Source of the DNA: Nocardiopsis suaedae | GTDB lineage: Bacteria; Actinomycetota; Actinomycetes; Streptosporangiales; Streptosporangiaceae | DNA length: 38,123 nt | Direction of reading: 5' to 3' | Assembly: GCF_027706745.1 (NCBI RefSeq) | Contig: NZ_JAQFWP010000068.1 | Span: 1-38,123 of the forward strand | Shown: positions 15,530-22,600 of the stretch, one piece after another | Numbering within the stretch: the first letter of the stretch is position 1 | Layout of the letters: each line of letters begins with the position of its first letter | Program-made: the position numbers and the translations under genes | The notes under the pieces: generated by a model | What the model saw: only the letters and a program-made list of their open reading frames with translations | Database searches by the model: none | Told to the model about the DNA's origin: nothing

Positions 15530-16891
15530 CTACAGCGTCGGCAGGTACCGCTGCAGCTCGTACGGGGTGACCTGGCGGCGGTAGGACTGCCACTCGGCCT
15601 TCTTGTTCCGCAGGAAGAAGTCGAAGACGTGCTCACCGAGCGTCTCGGCGACCAGCTCGCTGCCCTCCATCGCGCGGATGGCCTCGTCCAGGCTCTGCGG
15701 CAGCGGCGCTATGCCCATCGCCCGCCGCTCGGCGTCGGTCAGCGCCCACACGTCGTCCTCGGCCCCGGGCGGCAGCTCGTAGCCCTCCTCGATGCCCTTC
15801 AGCCCGGCCGCCAGGATCAGCGCGTAGGCCAGGTAGGGGTTGCACGAGGTGTCCAGCGACCGGAACTCGATCCGGCTGGAGTTGCTCTTGGTGGGCTTGT
15901 ACATCGGCACCCGGACCAGCGCCGACCGGTTGTTGTGCCCCCAGCACACGTACGCGGGCGCCTCGCCGCCGGCCCCGGCCGACGCCGCGGCGTTGTCCCA
16001 CAGCCGCTTGTAGGAGTTCACCCACTGGTTGCACACCGCGGTGATCTCCGGGGCGTGCCGCAGCAGCCCGGCGATGAACCCGCGCCCGACCTTCGACAGG
16101 TGGTACTCGGCGCCCGGCTCGTGGAAGGCGTTGCGCTCGCCCTCGAACAGCGACATGTGCGTGTGCATGCCCGAGCCCGGGAACTCGGTGAAGGGCTTGG
16201 GCATGAAGGTGGCGTAGACGCCCTGCTCCATCGCCACCTCCTTCATCACCAGCCGGAACGTCATGATGTTGTCGGCGGTGGTCAGCGCGTCGGCGTAGCG
16301 CAGGTCGATCTCCTGCTGGCCGGGGCCGCCCTCGTGGTGGCTGAACTCCACCGAGATGCCCATGGCCTCCAGCATGTTGATGGCGTTGCGCCGGAAGTCG
16401 TGCGCGCTGTTGTGCGGCGTGTGGTCGAAGTAGCCGCCCGAGTCGTTGGGCTCGGGGAACTCCCCGGGCTCGGGCATCTTCTTCAGCAGGTAGAACTCGA
16501 TCTCGGGGTGGGTGTAGAAGGTGAAGCCCAGGTCCGAGGCCTTGGCGAGCTGGCGCTTGAGCACGTGCCGCGGGTCGGCGTAGCTGGGGCTGCCGTCGGG
16601 CATGAGGATGTCGCAGTACATCCGGGCGGTGCCGTGCGGCTCGTTGCGCCAGGGCAGCACCTGGAAGGTGGACGGGTCGGGCTGGGCGAGCATGTCGGCC
16701 TCGTGCACGCGCGCGAAGCCCTCGATGGCCGAGCCGTCGAACCCGATCCCCTCGGTGAAGGCCGCCTCCAGCTCGGCGGGCGCCACCGCCACCGACTTCA
16801 GGTACCCGAGCACATCGGTGAACCACAGCCGGACGAACCGGATGTCGCGCTCCTCCAGGGTCCGGAGCACGAACTCCTGCTGTCGATTCAC
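15530..16891 (-). CDS. glnA2: GlnA2-type glutamine synthetase (possible gamma-glutamylpolyamine synthetase)
   Basis: The 453-aa product follows the mycobacterial/streptomycete GlnA2 sequence closely, starting with NRQQEFVLRTLEERDIRFVR and LWFTDVLGYLKSVAVAPAEL. Catalytic GS motifs are present: HPEIEFYLLK, GPGQQEIDLRYADAL, GSGMHTHMSLF, NRSALVRVPMY and the IEFRSLDTSCNPYL region. The tyrosine adenylylation motif of GSI-beta (NLYxLP-like) is replaced by DDVWALT, so control by adenylylation is not expected. In S. coelicolor GlnA2 was shown to glutamylate polyamines rather than make glutamine; that activity may apply here, by homology only. GTG 16891 follows GGAAGG by 7 nt. The gene is divergent from nadE and convergent with the response regulator. 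Confidence 0.93.
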   Translation of the reverse strand: MNRQQEFVLRTLEERDIRFVRLWFTDVLGYLKSVAVAPAELEAAFTEGIGFDGSAIEGFARVHEADMLAQPDPSTFQVLPWRNEPHGTARMYCDILMPDGSPSYADPRHVLKRQLAKASDLGFTFYTHPEIEFYLLKKMPEPGEFPEPNDSGGYFDHTPHNSAHDFRRNAINMLEAMGISVEFSHHEGGPGQQEIDLRYADALTTADNIMTFRLVMKEVAMEQGVYATFMPKPFTEFPGSGMHTHMSLFEGERNAFHEPGAEYHLSKVGRGFIAGLLRHAPEITAVCNQWVNSYKRLWDNAAASAGAGGEAPAYVCWGHNNRSALVRVPMYKPTKSNSSRIEFRSLDTSCNPYLAYALILAAGLKGIEEGYELPPGAEDDVWALTDAERRAMGIAPLPQSLDEAIRAMEGSELVAETLGEHVFDFFLRNKKAEWQSYRRQVTPYELQRYLPTL

Positions 16892-17083
16892 GGGTTCACC
16901 TTCCTCTGTCGTACGTCGGGGTGCGGACGTGGGCGGCCCGGACATTCGGGCCTGCCTCCAGTCTGCCCACCTCAGGTTTCCGGCGCATTAACGCAGGTGG
17001 GTCGCGAGGGCCCGGGCAGGCCCGCGTCCGAATTATCACAGCCGCGCGGGGGTGTGCGCCCGGCCGTCGGCCGCCGGCCCGGC

Positions 17084-17096
17084 TACCCTCGGTGGC
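17084..17096 (+). promoter_or_regulatory. Leaderless promoter -10 of nadE
   Basis: TACCCT at 17084-17089 matches the actinobacterial TANNNT -10 box and ends 7 nt before GTG 17097, so transcription should start at or next to the start codon. No Shine-Dalgarno sequence is present. Confidence 0.6.
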
Positions 17097-18866
17097 GTGG
17101 CACAGCTCAGAATCGCGATGGCGCAGGTCAACCCGGTCGTCGGCGACCTGGAGGGCAACTGCGCGATGGCCGCCGACCACGCGCGCCGGGCCGCCGAGGC
17201 GGGGGCGCACCTGGTCGTCTTCCCGGAGATGGTCGTCACCGGCTACCCGGTGGAGGACCTGGCGCTGCGCAACTCCTTCGTGTCGGCCTCCATCAAAGCC
17301 ACCCACGCGCTCGCCGAGCGGCTGGCCGCCGACGGTCTGGGCGACCTGCCGGTGGTGGTGGGCTTCCTGAGCCGCCGCGAGGGCGTCGGCGCGCGCTTCG
17401 GCCAGCCCGCCGGGGCCCCGCAGAACTCCACCGCCCTGCTCCACCGGGGCCGGGTGGCGCTCACCTCCGCCAAGTACCACCTTCCCAACTACGGCGTGTT
17501 CGACGAGTTCCGCAACTTCGTTCCCGGCGACGCGCTGCCGGTGGTGCGGGTGCGGGGCGTGGACGTCGCCATCGCCGTCTGCGAGGACCTGTGGCAGGAG
17601 GGCGGCCCGGTCACCGCCGTGCGCGCCGCCCGCGCGGGCATGCTGATCACCCTCAACGGGTCGCCCTATGAGCGCAACAAGGACGATGTGCGGCTGGAGC
17701 TGTGCCAGCGCCGCGCGCGCGAGATCGGCGCCGCGGTGGGCTACGTGAACATGGCCGGGGGACAGGACGAGCTGATCTTCGAGGGCGACTCGCTCATCGT
17801 CGACGCCGAGGGCGACCTGGTGGCGCGGGCCCCGCAGTTCGAGGAGACGCTCCTGGTCACCGACCTGCGCCTGCCCGACGCCCCGGTGCCCGCCCCCGAC
17901 GTCCGGGAGGCCGACGGCATCCGAATCGTCCGGTACACCGCCTCGTCGGCCCCGGCGGAGCCCTACACGCCCGTGGAGCCGGTGCTCACCCCGCGCCCCG
18001 ACCCCGTGTCGGACGTCGGGGAGGTGTACCAGGCCCTGGTCGTGGGGCTGCGCGACTACGTGCGCAAGAACGGGTTCACGAGCGCGCTGGTGGCGCTGTC
18101 CGGCGGCATCGACTCGGCCCTGACCTCCACCATCGCCGTCGACGCCCTGGGCGCGGAGCGGGTGCACGGGCTGCTGCTGCCCAGCCGCTACTCCAGCGGG
18201 CACTCCGTGGCCGACGCCCGGGACCTGGTCGAGCGGCAGGGCATCACCGGGCGCACCGTCCCGGTCCAGCCGATGGTGGACGCCTTCACCGAGGGCGCGG
18301 CCGGGGCCGGCGTCGAACTGGCGGGCCTGGCCGCGGAGAACCTGCAGGCGCGGGTCCGCGGGACCCTGCTCATGGCGCTGTCCAACCAGGAGGGCCACCT
18401 GGTGCTGGCCCCCGGCAACAAGAGCGAGCTGGCCACCGGCTACTCCACGCTCTACGGGGACTCGGTGGGCGGCTACGCGCCCATCAAGGACTGCTGGAAG
18501 ACGCTGGTGTGGGAGCTGGCCCGGTGGCGCAACGCGGAGGCCGCGCGGCGGGGCGAGGCGGCCCCGGTCCCGGAGAACTCCATCGCCAAGGCGCCCAGCG
18601 CCGAACTGCGGCCCGACCAGCTCGACAGCGACTCGCTGCCGGACTACGAGGTGCTGGACGCGCTGCTGGACGCCTACATCGGCACCGACCGGGGGTACGG
18701 CGAGCTGGTCACCGCCGGGTACGAGCCGGAGCTGGTGGCGCGGGTGATCCGGCTGGTGGACGGGGCCGAGTACAAGCGCCGCCAGTACCCGCCCGGCCCC
18801 AAGATCAGCTCCCGCAACCTCAGCCGCGACCGGCGGGTGCCGATCACCAACCGCTGGACCCCCTGA
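17097..18866 (+). CDS. nadE: Glutamine-dependent NAD+ synthase
   Basis: The 589-aa enzyme makes NAD from deamido-NAD, ATP and glutamine. The N-terminal nitrilase-type glutaminase domain (about 1-270) has its triad visible as E44 (VVFPEMVVTGYP), K126 (SAKYHLPNYGVFDE) and C162 (AVCEDLWQEGG). The C-terminal synthetase domain (about 300-589) has the PP-loop SGGIDSAL at 335-342, LAPGNKSELATGYSTLYGD, and the C-terminal RRQYPPGPKISSRNLSRDRR segment. The length is typical for the two-domain enzyme. The start is a leaderless GTG with TACCCT 7 nt upstream. It is followed by the long palindrome at 18884-18947. Confidence 0.97.
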   Translation: MAQLRIAMAQVNPVVGDLEGNCAMAADHARRAAEAGAHLVVFPEMVVTGYPVEDLALRNSFVSASIKATHALAERLAADGLGDLPVVVGFLSRREGVGARFGQPAGAPQNSTALLHRGRVALTSAKYHLPNYGVFDEFRNFVPGDALPVVRVRGVDVAIAVCEDLWQEGGPVTAVRAARAGMLITLNGSPYERNKDDVRLELCQRRAREIGAAVGYVNMAGGQDELIFEGDSLIVDAEGDLVARAPQFEETLLVTDLRLPDAPVPAPDVREADGIRIVRYTASSAPAEPYTPVEPVLTPRPDPVSDVGEVYQALVVGLRDYVRKNGFTSALVALSGGIDSALTSTIAVDALGAERVHGLLLPSRYSSGHSVADARDLVERQGITGRTVPVQPMVDAFTEGAAGAGVELAGLAAENLQARVRGTLLMALSNQEGHLVLAPGNKSELATGYSTLYGDSVGGYAPIKDCWKTLVWELARWRNAEAARRGEAAPVPENSIAKAPSAELRPDQLDSDSLPDYEVLDALLDAYIGTDRGYGELVTAGYEPELVARVIRLVDGAEYKRRQYPPGPKISSRNLSRDRRVPITNRWTP

Positions 18867-18883
18867 AGCGCCGCGCCCTTCCC

Positions 18884-18947
18884 CGATGATCTCGACGAAA
18901 GTGCTGTCAAAATCGCCGGAATGACAGCACTTTCGTCGAGATCATCG
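18884..18947. terminator. 26-bp perfect inverted repeat after nadE
   Basis: The arms at 18884-18909 and 18922-18947 are perfect reverse complements (left arm CGATGATCTCGACGAAAGTG plus CTGTCA) around a 12-nt loop AAATCGCCGGAA. It starts 17 bp after the nadE stop codon. The stem is very stable but has no T-tract. The outer TGATCTCG is shared with the hairpin at 1385-1448. It could be a terminator, a dispersed palindromic repeat, or both. Confidence 0.75.
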
Positions 18948-19148
18948 CCGTGTGGGACAGGGGAGGGGCCTAGAGGTCAGGAGGATCTTCCCCCGGCGGT
19001 GTCTGTCCCGGCCGACCGGGCGGGTCTACGCTCACGGCACACCTCGGAGGGGCGGAGGCGCCGATCGGGCGGCCGGATCCCCCGTACCCCGCGGGCGCCG
19101 GAGCGGGCCCCCTCCGAGCGGTCCGGCGCGGACCGAGAGGGTACGACC

Positions 19149-20249
19149 ATGGTCGCTCGAACCCCCGAACGCATCGTGCAGGACATGAGCGAGCGCCGGG
19201 GCCGCGGGGCCAAGCTCCGCGCCAAGCTGGAGAAGAACCGGGACCGCAACTGGCTCCTGGCCCTGACCACGCACTCCTTCGGCAAGTTCGCCGAGAAGCA
19301 GCGCCTGTCCGACCTGGAGAAGACGCTGGTGAGCGCGTTCCTGGACAACGGCTACACGGAGGAGGAGCTGCGGACGCTGGGCGAGGCGTCCGAGCTCATG
19401 CCGCAGAACGTGCGCCAGGACGTGTACCCCGGGCGGTTCGCGCGGCTGGACGTCAAGTCCTCCTACTCCTTCGACGACCTGCGCAAGGACGCGCCGGACA
19501 TCGTGCGGTCGACGCTGGCGATGCCCAACCTCACCGTGGTCGACGCGGACGAGGCGCACAAGGCGAAGGTCTCGGCGAAGGAGCTGCCGCGGCTGAACAA
19601 GCGGGCCGTGGCCGAGTACGGCGCCGAGTTCCTGGTGGTGCAGGCGCCGAGCGTGAGCGCGGCGGCGGCGCCCAACGGGTTCTTCACCATCAAGGCGACC
19701 GAGTTCCGGTGCAACGACGAGACCGGGGCCGACTTCTGGGGTTCGGACGAGCCGTACTGGATCTTCGCGACGCTGGCCGAGGGGACGACGGTGACCACGA
19801 AGAGCCGGACCTTCGGCGACGTGGACTCCGGTGACCGGCGGACCTTCAGCGCCGCGGACGGCAACATCTGGGGGCCCAACGGCGGGGCGCAGCGGTTCCC
19901 GGAGGGGCAGATCGGGACGATGATCCAGCTGTGGGAGCACGACCACGGCGACCCGGAGAAGATCCGGAAGGGCGTGGCGGCGGCGTTCGCGGCGGCGGCG
20001 GGCGTGCTGGCGGCCTCGGGCGTGGCGGCCTGGATCGGCGCGGTCGTGGCCGGCGTGGGCGCGGTGGTGCACGAGCTGCTGGCGTTCCTGGACGACGACC
20101 TGATCGGTGAGCAGACGTTCGTGTTCCACACGACGACGCTGGCCAAGCAGGTGCGCAACGTCGGGGACACGCAGACCATGACCCGTAGGTTCACCGACGG
20201 GGACGGCGACTACACGCTGACGATCGTGACCACGCGTACGGGCAACTGA
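19149..20249 (+). CDS. Unrecognised 366-aa protein with beta-rich domain and hydrophobic segment
   Basis: I do not recognise the family with confidence. The N-terminus (about 1-160) is charged and helical (AKLRAKLEKNRDRNWLLALT). About 160-265 looks like a beta-sandwich, with TIKATEFRCNDETGADFWGS, DEPYWIFATLA and TFGDVDSGDRRTF, a pattern rich in acidic residues that could bind metal. A long hydrophobic Ala/Gly/Val stretch (about 274-315) could be a helical hairpin, and a beta-rich tail follows. There is no signal peptide. ATG 19149 has AGAGGG about 8 nt upstream. Composition matches the neighbours. It is monocistronic, ending at a strong hairpin. Membrane-inserting or toxin-like activity is possible but only inferred from the hydrophobic segment. 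Confidence 0.75.
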   Translation: MVARTPERIVQDMSERRGRGAKLRAKLEKNRDRNWLLALTTHSFGKFAEKQRLSDLEKTLVSAFLDNGYTEEELRTLGEASELMPQNVRQDVYPGRFARLDVKSSYSFDDLRKDAPDIVRSTLAMPNLTVVDADEAHKAKVSAKELPRLNKRAVAEYGAEFLVVQAPSVSAAAAPNGFFTIKATEFRCNDETGADFWGSDEPYWIFATLAEGTTVTTKSRTFGDVDSGDRRTFSAADGNIWGPNGGAQRFPEGQIGTMIQLWEHDHGDPEKIRKGVAAAFAAAAGVLAASGVAAWIGAVVAGVGAVVHELLAFLDDDLIGEQTFVFHTTTLAKQVRNVGDTQTMTRRFTDGDGDYTLTIVTTRTGN

Positions 20250-20267
20250 CGGAGAGGCCCGACTACG

Positions 20268-20302
20268 GCACCGGCGGCGTACAGGGGGTGCGCCGCCGGT
20301 GC
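20268..20302. terminator. Bidirectional hairpin terminator
   Basis: GCACCGGCGGCG (20268-20279) pairs perfectly with CGCCGCCGGTGC (20291-20302) around an 11-nt loop, 18 bp after the 366-aa gene and 13 bp before the stop of the convergent DUF397 gene. Confidence 0.75.
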
Positions 20303-20315
20303 TCTCGGTTTCAGA

Positions 20316-20486
20316 TCACAGCTCGCCGTCGGCGGCGGCGATGACGAAGGCGCGCCATTCGTCGGCGGGGACGGCCAGGTGGGCCTGGTCGCGGTGTTGG
20401 GTGTCGCGCATGAGCGTCTGGTCGCCCTCGGCCACCTCGACGCAGTTGGCGCCCTGACCGCTGTACGTGCTCTTGTGCCAGTCCAT
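20316..20486 (-). CDS. DUF397 protein, tandem copy 1
   Basis: A 56-aa protein with the complete DUF397 pattern: MDWHKSTYSGQGANCVEVAE, then LMRDTQHRDQAHLAVPADEW and RAFVIAAADGEL. DUF397 proteins are small partners of XRE/DUF5753 regulators in actinomycetes (whiJ/abaA-type loci) and are thought to modulate them, in some cases as a toxin-antitoxin-like pair. This is the most distal of four tandem copies. It is about 90 percent identical to copy 2, suggesting recent duplication. It was too short for simple length cut-offs, but all four copies are exactly 171 bp. Confidence 0.9.
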   Translation of the reverse strand: MDWHKSTYSGQGANCVEVAEGDQTLMRDTQHRDQAHLAVPADEWRAFVIAAADGEL

Positions 20487-20507
20487 CGACCTTGCCCCTC
20501 TGCTAGG

Positions 20508-20678
20508 TCACAGCTCGCCGTCGGCGGCAGCGGTGATGAAGGCGCGCCATTCGTCGGCGGGGACGGCCAGGTGGGCCTGGTCGCGGTATTGGGTGTCGCG
20601 CATGAGCGTCTGGTCGCCTTCGGCCACCTCGACGCAGTTGGCGCCTTCGCCGCTATAGCTGCTCTTGTGCCAGCTCAT
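20508..20678 (-). CDS. DUF397 protein, tandem copy 2
   Basis: A 56-aa DUF397 protein, beginning MSWHKSSYSGEGANCVEVAE and ending AFITAAADGEL. It lies 21 bp upstream of copy 1 and 6 bp downstream of copy 3 on the same strand, so all are probably co-transcribed from the XRE regulator. DNA identity with copy 1 is high over the whole 171 bp, including the spacer edge. Confidence 0.9.
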   Translation of the reverse strand: MSWHKSSYSGEGANCVEVAEGDQTLMRDTQYRDQAHLAVPADEWRAFITAAADGEL

Positions 20679-20684
20679 CGAACC

Positions 20685-20855
20685 TCACAGTTCGTCGTCG
20701 GCGGTGGCGGCGATGAAGGCTCGCCACTCTGATGCCGAGAATCCCAGGTGTCCTAGAGAGCGGTTCATGGTGTCTCTCACGAGCGTAGTCGGCCCCTCAG
20801 AGACTTCGACGCAGCCAGCACCCTGGCCGCTGTAGGTGCTCTTGTGCCAGTCCAT
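20685..20855 (-). CDS. DUF397 protein, tandem copy 3 (divergent)
   Basis: A 56-aa DUF397 protein beginning MDWHKSTYSGQGAGCVEVSE. The centre differs from the other copies (PTTLVRDTMNRSLGHLGFSA in place of QTLMRDTQHRDQAHLAVPA), and the C-terminus is ATADDEL. It is the most diverged of the four tandem copies and may bind a different partner. ATG 20855 is chosen because it aligns with the other copies; an in-frame ATG at 20918 overlaps copy 4. Confidence 0.88.
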   Translation of the reverse strand: MDWHKSTYSGQGAGCVEVSEGPTTLVRDTMNRSLGHLGFSASEWRAFIAATADDEL

Positions 20856-20875
20856 CGAATTCCTCCCTCGCCAGG

Positions 20876-21046
20876 TCACAGCTCGTCGTTGGCGGTGGCG
20901 ATGATGAAGGCGTGCCACTCGCTGGCGGGGACGGCCAGGTGCCCCTGGTCTCGGTGCTGGGTGTCGCGGATGAGTGTGTTCTCGCCTTCGGCGATCTCGA
21001 CGCAGTTGGGGCCCTTGCCGCTATAGCTGCTCTTGTGCCAGCTCAT
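20876..21046 (-). CDS. DUF397 protein, tandem copy 4, overlapping the XRE gene
   Basis: A 56-aa DUF397 protein, MSWHKSSYSGKGPNCVEIAE to ATANDEL. Its start codon lies inside the 3' end of the XRE/DUF5753 gene (26-bp overlap with 21021-21830), so translation of the two is likely coupled. It is thus the immediate partner of that regulator. Confidence 0.9.
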   Translation of the reverse strand: MSWHKSSYSGKGPNCVEIAEGENTLIRDTQHRDQGHLAVPASEWHAFIIATANDEL

Positions 21047-21830
21047 CGAACTCATTCCTCATCTTCTCAAGAAGCCTCCGGGTCTCCCGGACGCTGAGGG
21101 CTGCGGCCTTCAGGTCGTCGTACATTCGCATGAGCTCTACGACCTCATCGCCATGGACCACGACCTCACCGAATACGTACTCACAATGTCCTACGAGGCG
21201 ACCGTCCGGGACTCTGGCGATCCGGAATGATCCGGCCATGCCGGGGCGGTCGGTGCTGTCCATGGGGATGATGTTCATCCGAATGTGCGGCTGAGTAGCG
21301 AGGTCAAGAAGACGCTCGACCGCTTGGACCTGTACGGCGCTGGAGCCTACCACTCGACGCGCGGCGGCCTCCTCCAAGAGGACCCATATGCGAATGTCGT
21401 CCCGGAGGCGTGCCATGCGGCCGAGCCTGAATCGAACCAGATCGTCTGCCCTGGCATCGGGTTCGATCACCGCGCGGGCATATCCTTCGGACTGGAGGAG
21501 GCCCGAGATGATGACGGTGGCGTACTCCCGTATCTCGACCGCCTCGCGTTCGACTGCGACGAACGACTGCCATGACTTCGGTATTCCGATCTCGGTCTCT
21601 TTGGTTTCGGCCCATGTTCGTGCCAGGGTTCCGCCGGTCGACAGGGTTGAGTCGAGATCCTCGATGTGCCTTCGATTGGGCATCCGGGTTCCGCGCTCGA
21701 AACCACTGATCAGTGCCCCGGAGACGTTGACCGCTCTGCCAAGGTCCCCCTGAGTCAGCTCTGCGTTCTTCCGGAGGTCGCGCAGGACGCGGCCCCACCG
21801 TGCTACCTCGGAGATCACCCTGTCGGTCAT
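21021..21830 (-). CDS. XRE-family regulator with DUF5753 domain
   Basis: A 269-aa DNA-binding regulator. Residues about 12-68 form the helix-turn-helix (LRDLRKNAELTQGDLGRAVN, SGALISGFERGTRMPN). About 85-262 is the DUF5753 domain, recognised by SGLLQSEGYARAVIEPDA, RIWVLLEEAAARRVVGS and the NIIPMDSTDRPGMAGSFRIA region. Such genes with adjacent DUF397 genes form the whiJ/abaA-type regulatory modules that influence development and antibiotic production in Streptomyces. ATG 21830 has no clear Shine-Dalgarno site. Base composition is somewhat lower in GC than in the core genes nearby, which hints at transfer. Confidence 0.93.
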   Translation of the reverse strand: MTDRVISEVARWGRVLRDLRKNAELTQGDLGRAVNVSGALISGFERGTRMPNRRHIEDLDSTLSTGGTLARTWAETKETEIGIPKSWQSFVAVEREAVEIREYATVIISGLLQSEGYARAVIEPDARADDLVRFRLGRMARLRDDIRIWVLLEEAAARRVVGSSAVQVQAVERLLDLATQPHIRMNIIPMDSTDRPGMAGSFRIARVPDGRLVGHCEYVFGEVVVHGDEVVELMRMYDDLKAAALSVRETRRLLEKMRNEFDELAQEQL

Positions 21831-22032
21831 GCACTACACGGTCTCACTTCGTTTGACATTCCACTACGGATTCGCCGGTTCGGCTACATAGAAGTAGCGA
21901 TTATGGCAGGTGGGTGAGCTGTAGCGCGATCCTGAGACCACCGATCGAGCAACACCGGATGGTGGTCGATATGAGGCGAATTCAACGTAGTCGGCGTGTT
22001 CGTCCCTACGTATTCCCTACGAGGTGGTTCCG

Positions 22033-22338
22033 GTGCCGATGAAGAAGGCGGTCACCACACCCCACCGCTCGCAGGCGGGCACCGTGTGCGTCTTCGTCCC
22101 GGACGACGTCCCGCCGCGCGGCATCCTCTACGGCGCCACCCAGCGGGTCCCGCTCACCGGACCCCTGTTCGCCTACCGGCTTCGTTCGGACGGTACCGCC
22201 GTCGACACCTGGATGGTCTCCGACCACGGCGCGCTCCTCAGCTCCGGGTGGATGGACCCGCGCGGCTACCGTGAGGCCATCGCCTACGACATGGTCCATC
22301 ACCTGGGCTGGGCGCGCACCGTCATCGTCCTGCCGTAG
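22033..22338 (+). CDS. Unrecognised small protein divergent from XRE regulator
   Basis: A protein of about 101 aa that I do not recognise. It contains AGTVCVFVPDDVPPRGILYG, then TAVDTWMVSDHGALLSSGW and ends HHLGWARTVIVLP; it looks like a small alpha/beta cytoplasmic protein with no signal peptide. GAGGTGG at 22021-22027 fits GTG 22033 (5-nt spacing); ATG 22039 is the alternative. It is followed after 45 bp by a DUF397 gene on the same strand, so the two probably form the other arm of the XRE/DUF397 locus. Confidence 0.7.
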   Translation: MPMKKAVTTPHRSQAGTVCVFVPDDVPPRGILYGATQRVPLTGPLFAYRLRSDGTAVDTWMVSDHGALLSSGWMDPRGYREAIAYDMVHHLGWARTVIVLP

Positions 22339-22383
22339 ACGTGTCCCTCACAGATGCCAGAGCCTTCATCGAAAGGGGTAAAG

Positions 22384-22548
22384 ATGCTGACGAACGAGTG
22401 GATTAAGGCGAGTTTCAGCCGTGCTCAGGGCGAGTGTGTAAGAGCCCGCTTGGCGGAGGAACAAGTTCAGGTCGGTGACACGAGGAACCCGGAGGTGCTC
22501 GGCTTCCCCGCCTCCGAGTGGCTGGCGCTGGTCAAGGCCTTTGGGTAG
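22384..22548 (+). CDS. DUF397 protein, divergent fifth copy
   Basis: A 54-aa diverged member of the DUF397 family: MLTNEWIKASFSRAQGECVR replaces the usual W-x-KS-x-YS-x-G-x-xCVEV start, and VGDTRNPEVLGFPASEWLAL matches the second half. The end (VKAFG) is shorter than in the tandem copies. AAAGGGG lies 5 nt before ATG 22384. It is transcribed away from the XRE gene, so it may answer to a different regulator. Confidence 0.82.
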   Translation: MLTNEWIKASFSRAQGECVRARLAEEQVQVGDTRNPEVLGFPASEWLALVKAFG

Positions 22549-22568
22549 CCGGACGGCCGGGCGGTGAG

Positions 22569-22597
22569 AGCGGCCCCGAAGGAGTTCCGGGGCCGCT
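22569..22597. terminator. Bidirectional hairpin terminator
   Basis: AGCGGCCCCGAA and TTCCGGGGCCGCT pair with one bulged C around a GGAG loop, between the convergent stops of the DUF397 gene (22548) and LAL copy 2 (22601). Confidence 0.7.
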
Positions 22598-22600
22598 CCC

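Noticed and set aside
20316-21046. Tandem repeats at DUF397 genes as a possible CRISPR array or minisatellite
   Set aside because: The repeat unit is a complete 171-bp gene with its own start and stop; spacers are 6-21 bp and not unique 30-40-mers.
21430-21480. GGTTCGATC-like segment resembling a tRNA T-loop
   Set aside because: It lies inside the XRE/DUF5753 coding sequence and no acceptor or anticodon stem can be formed around it.
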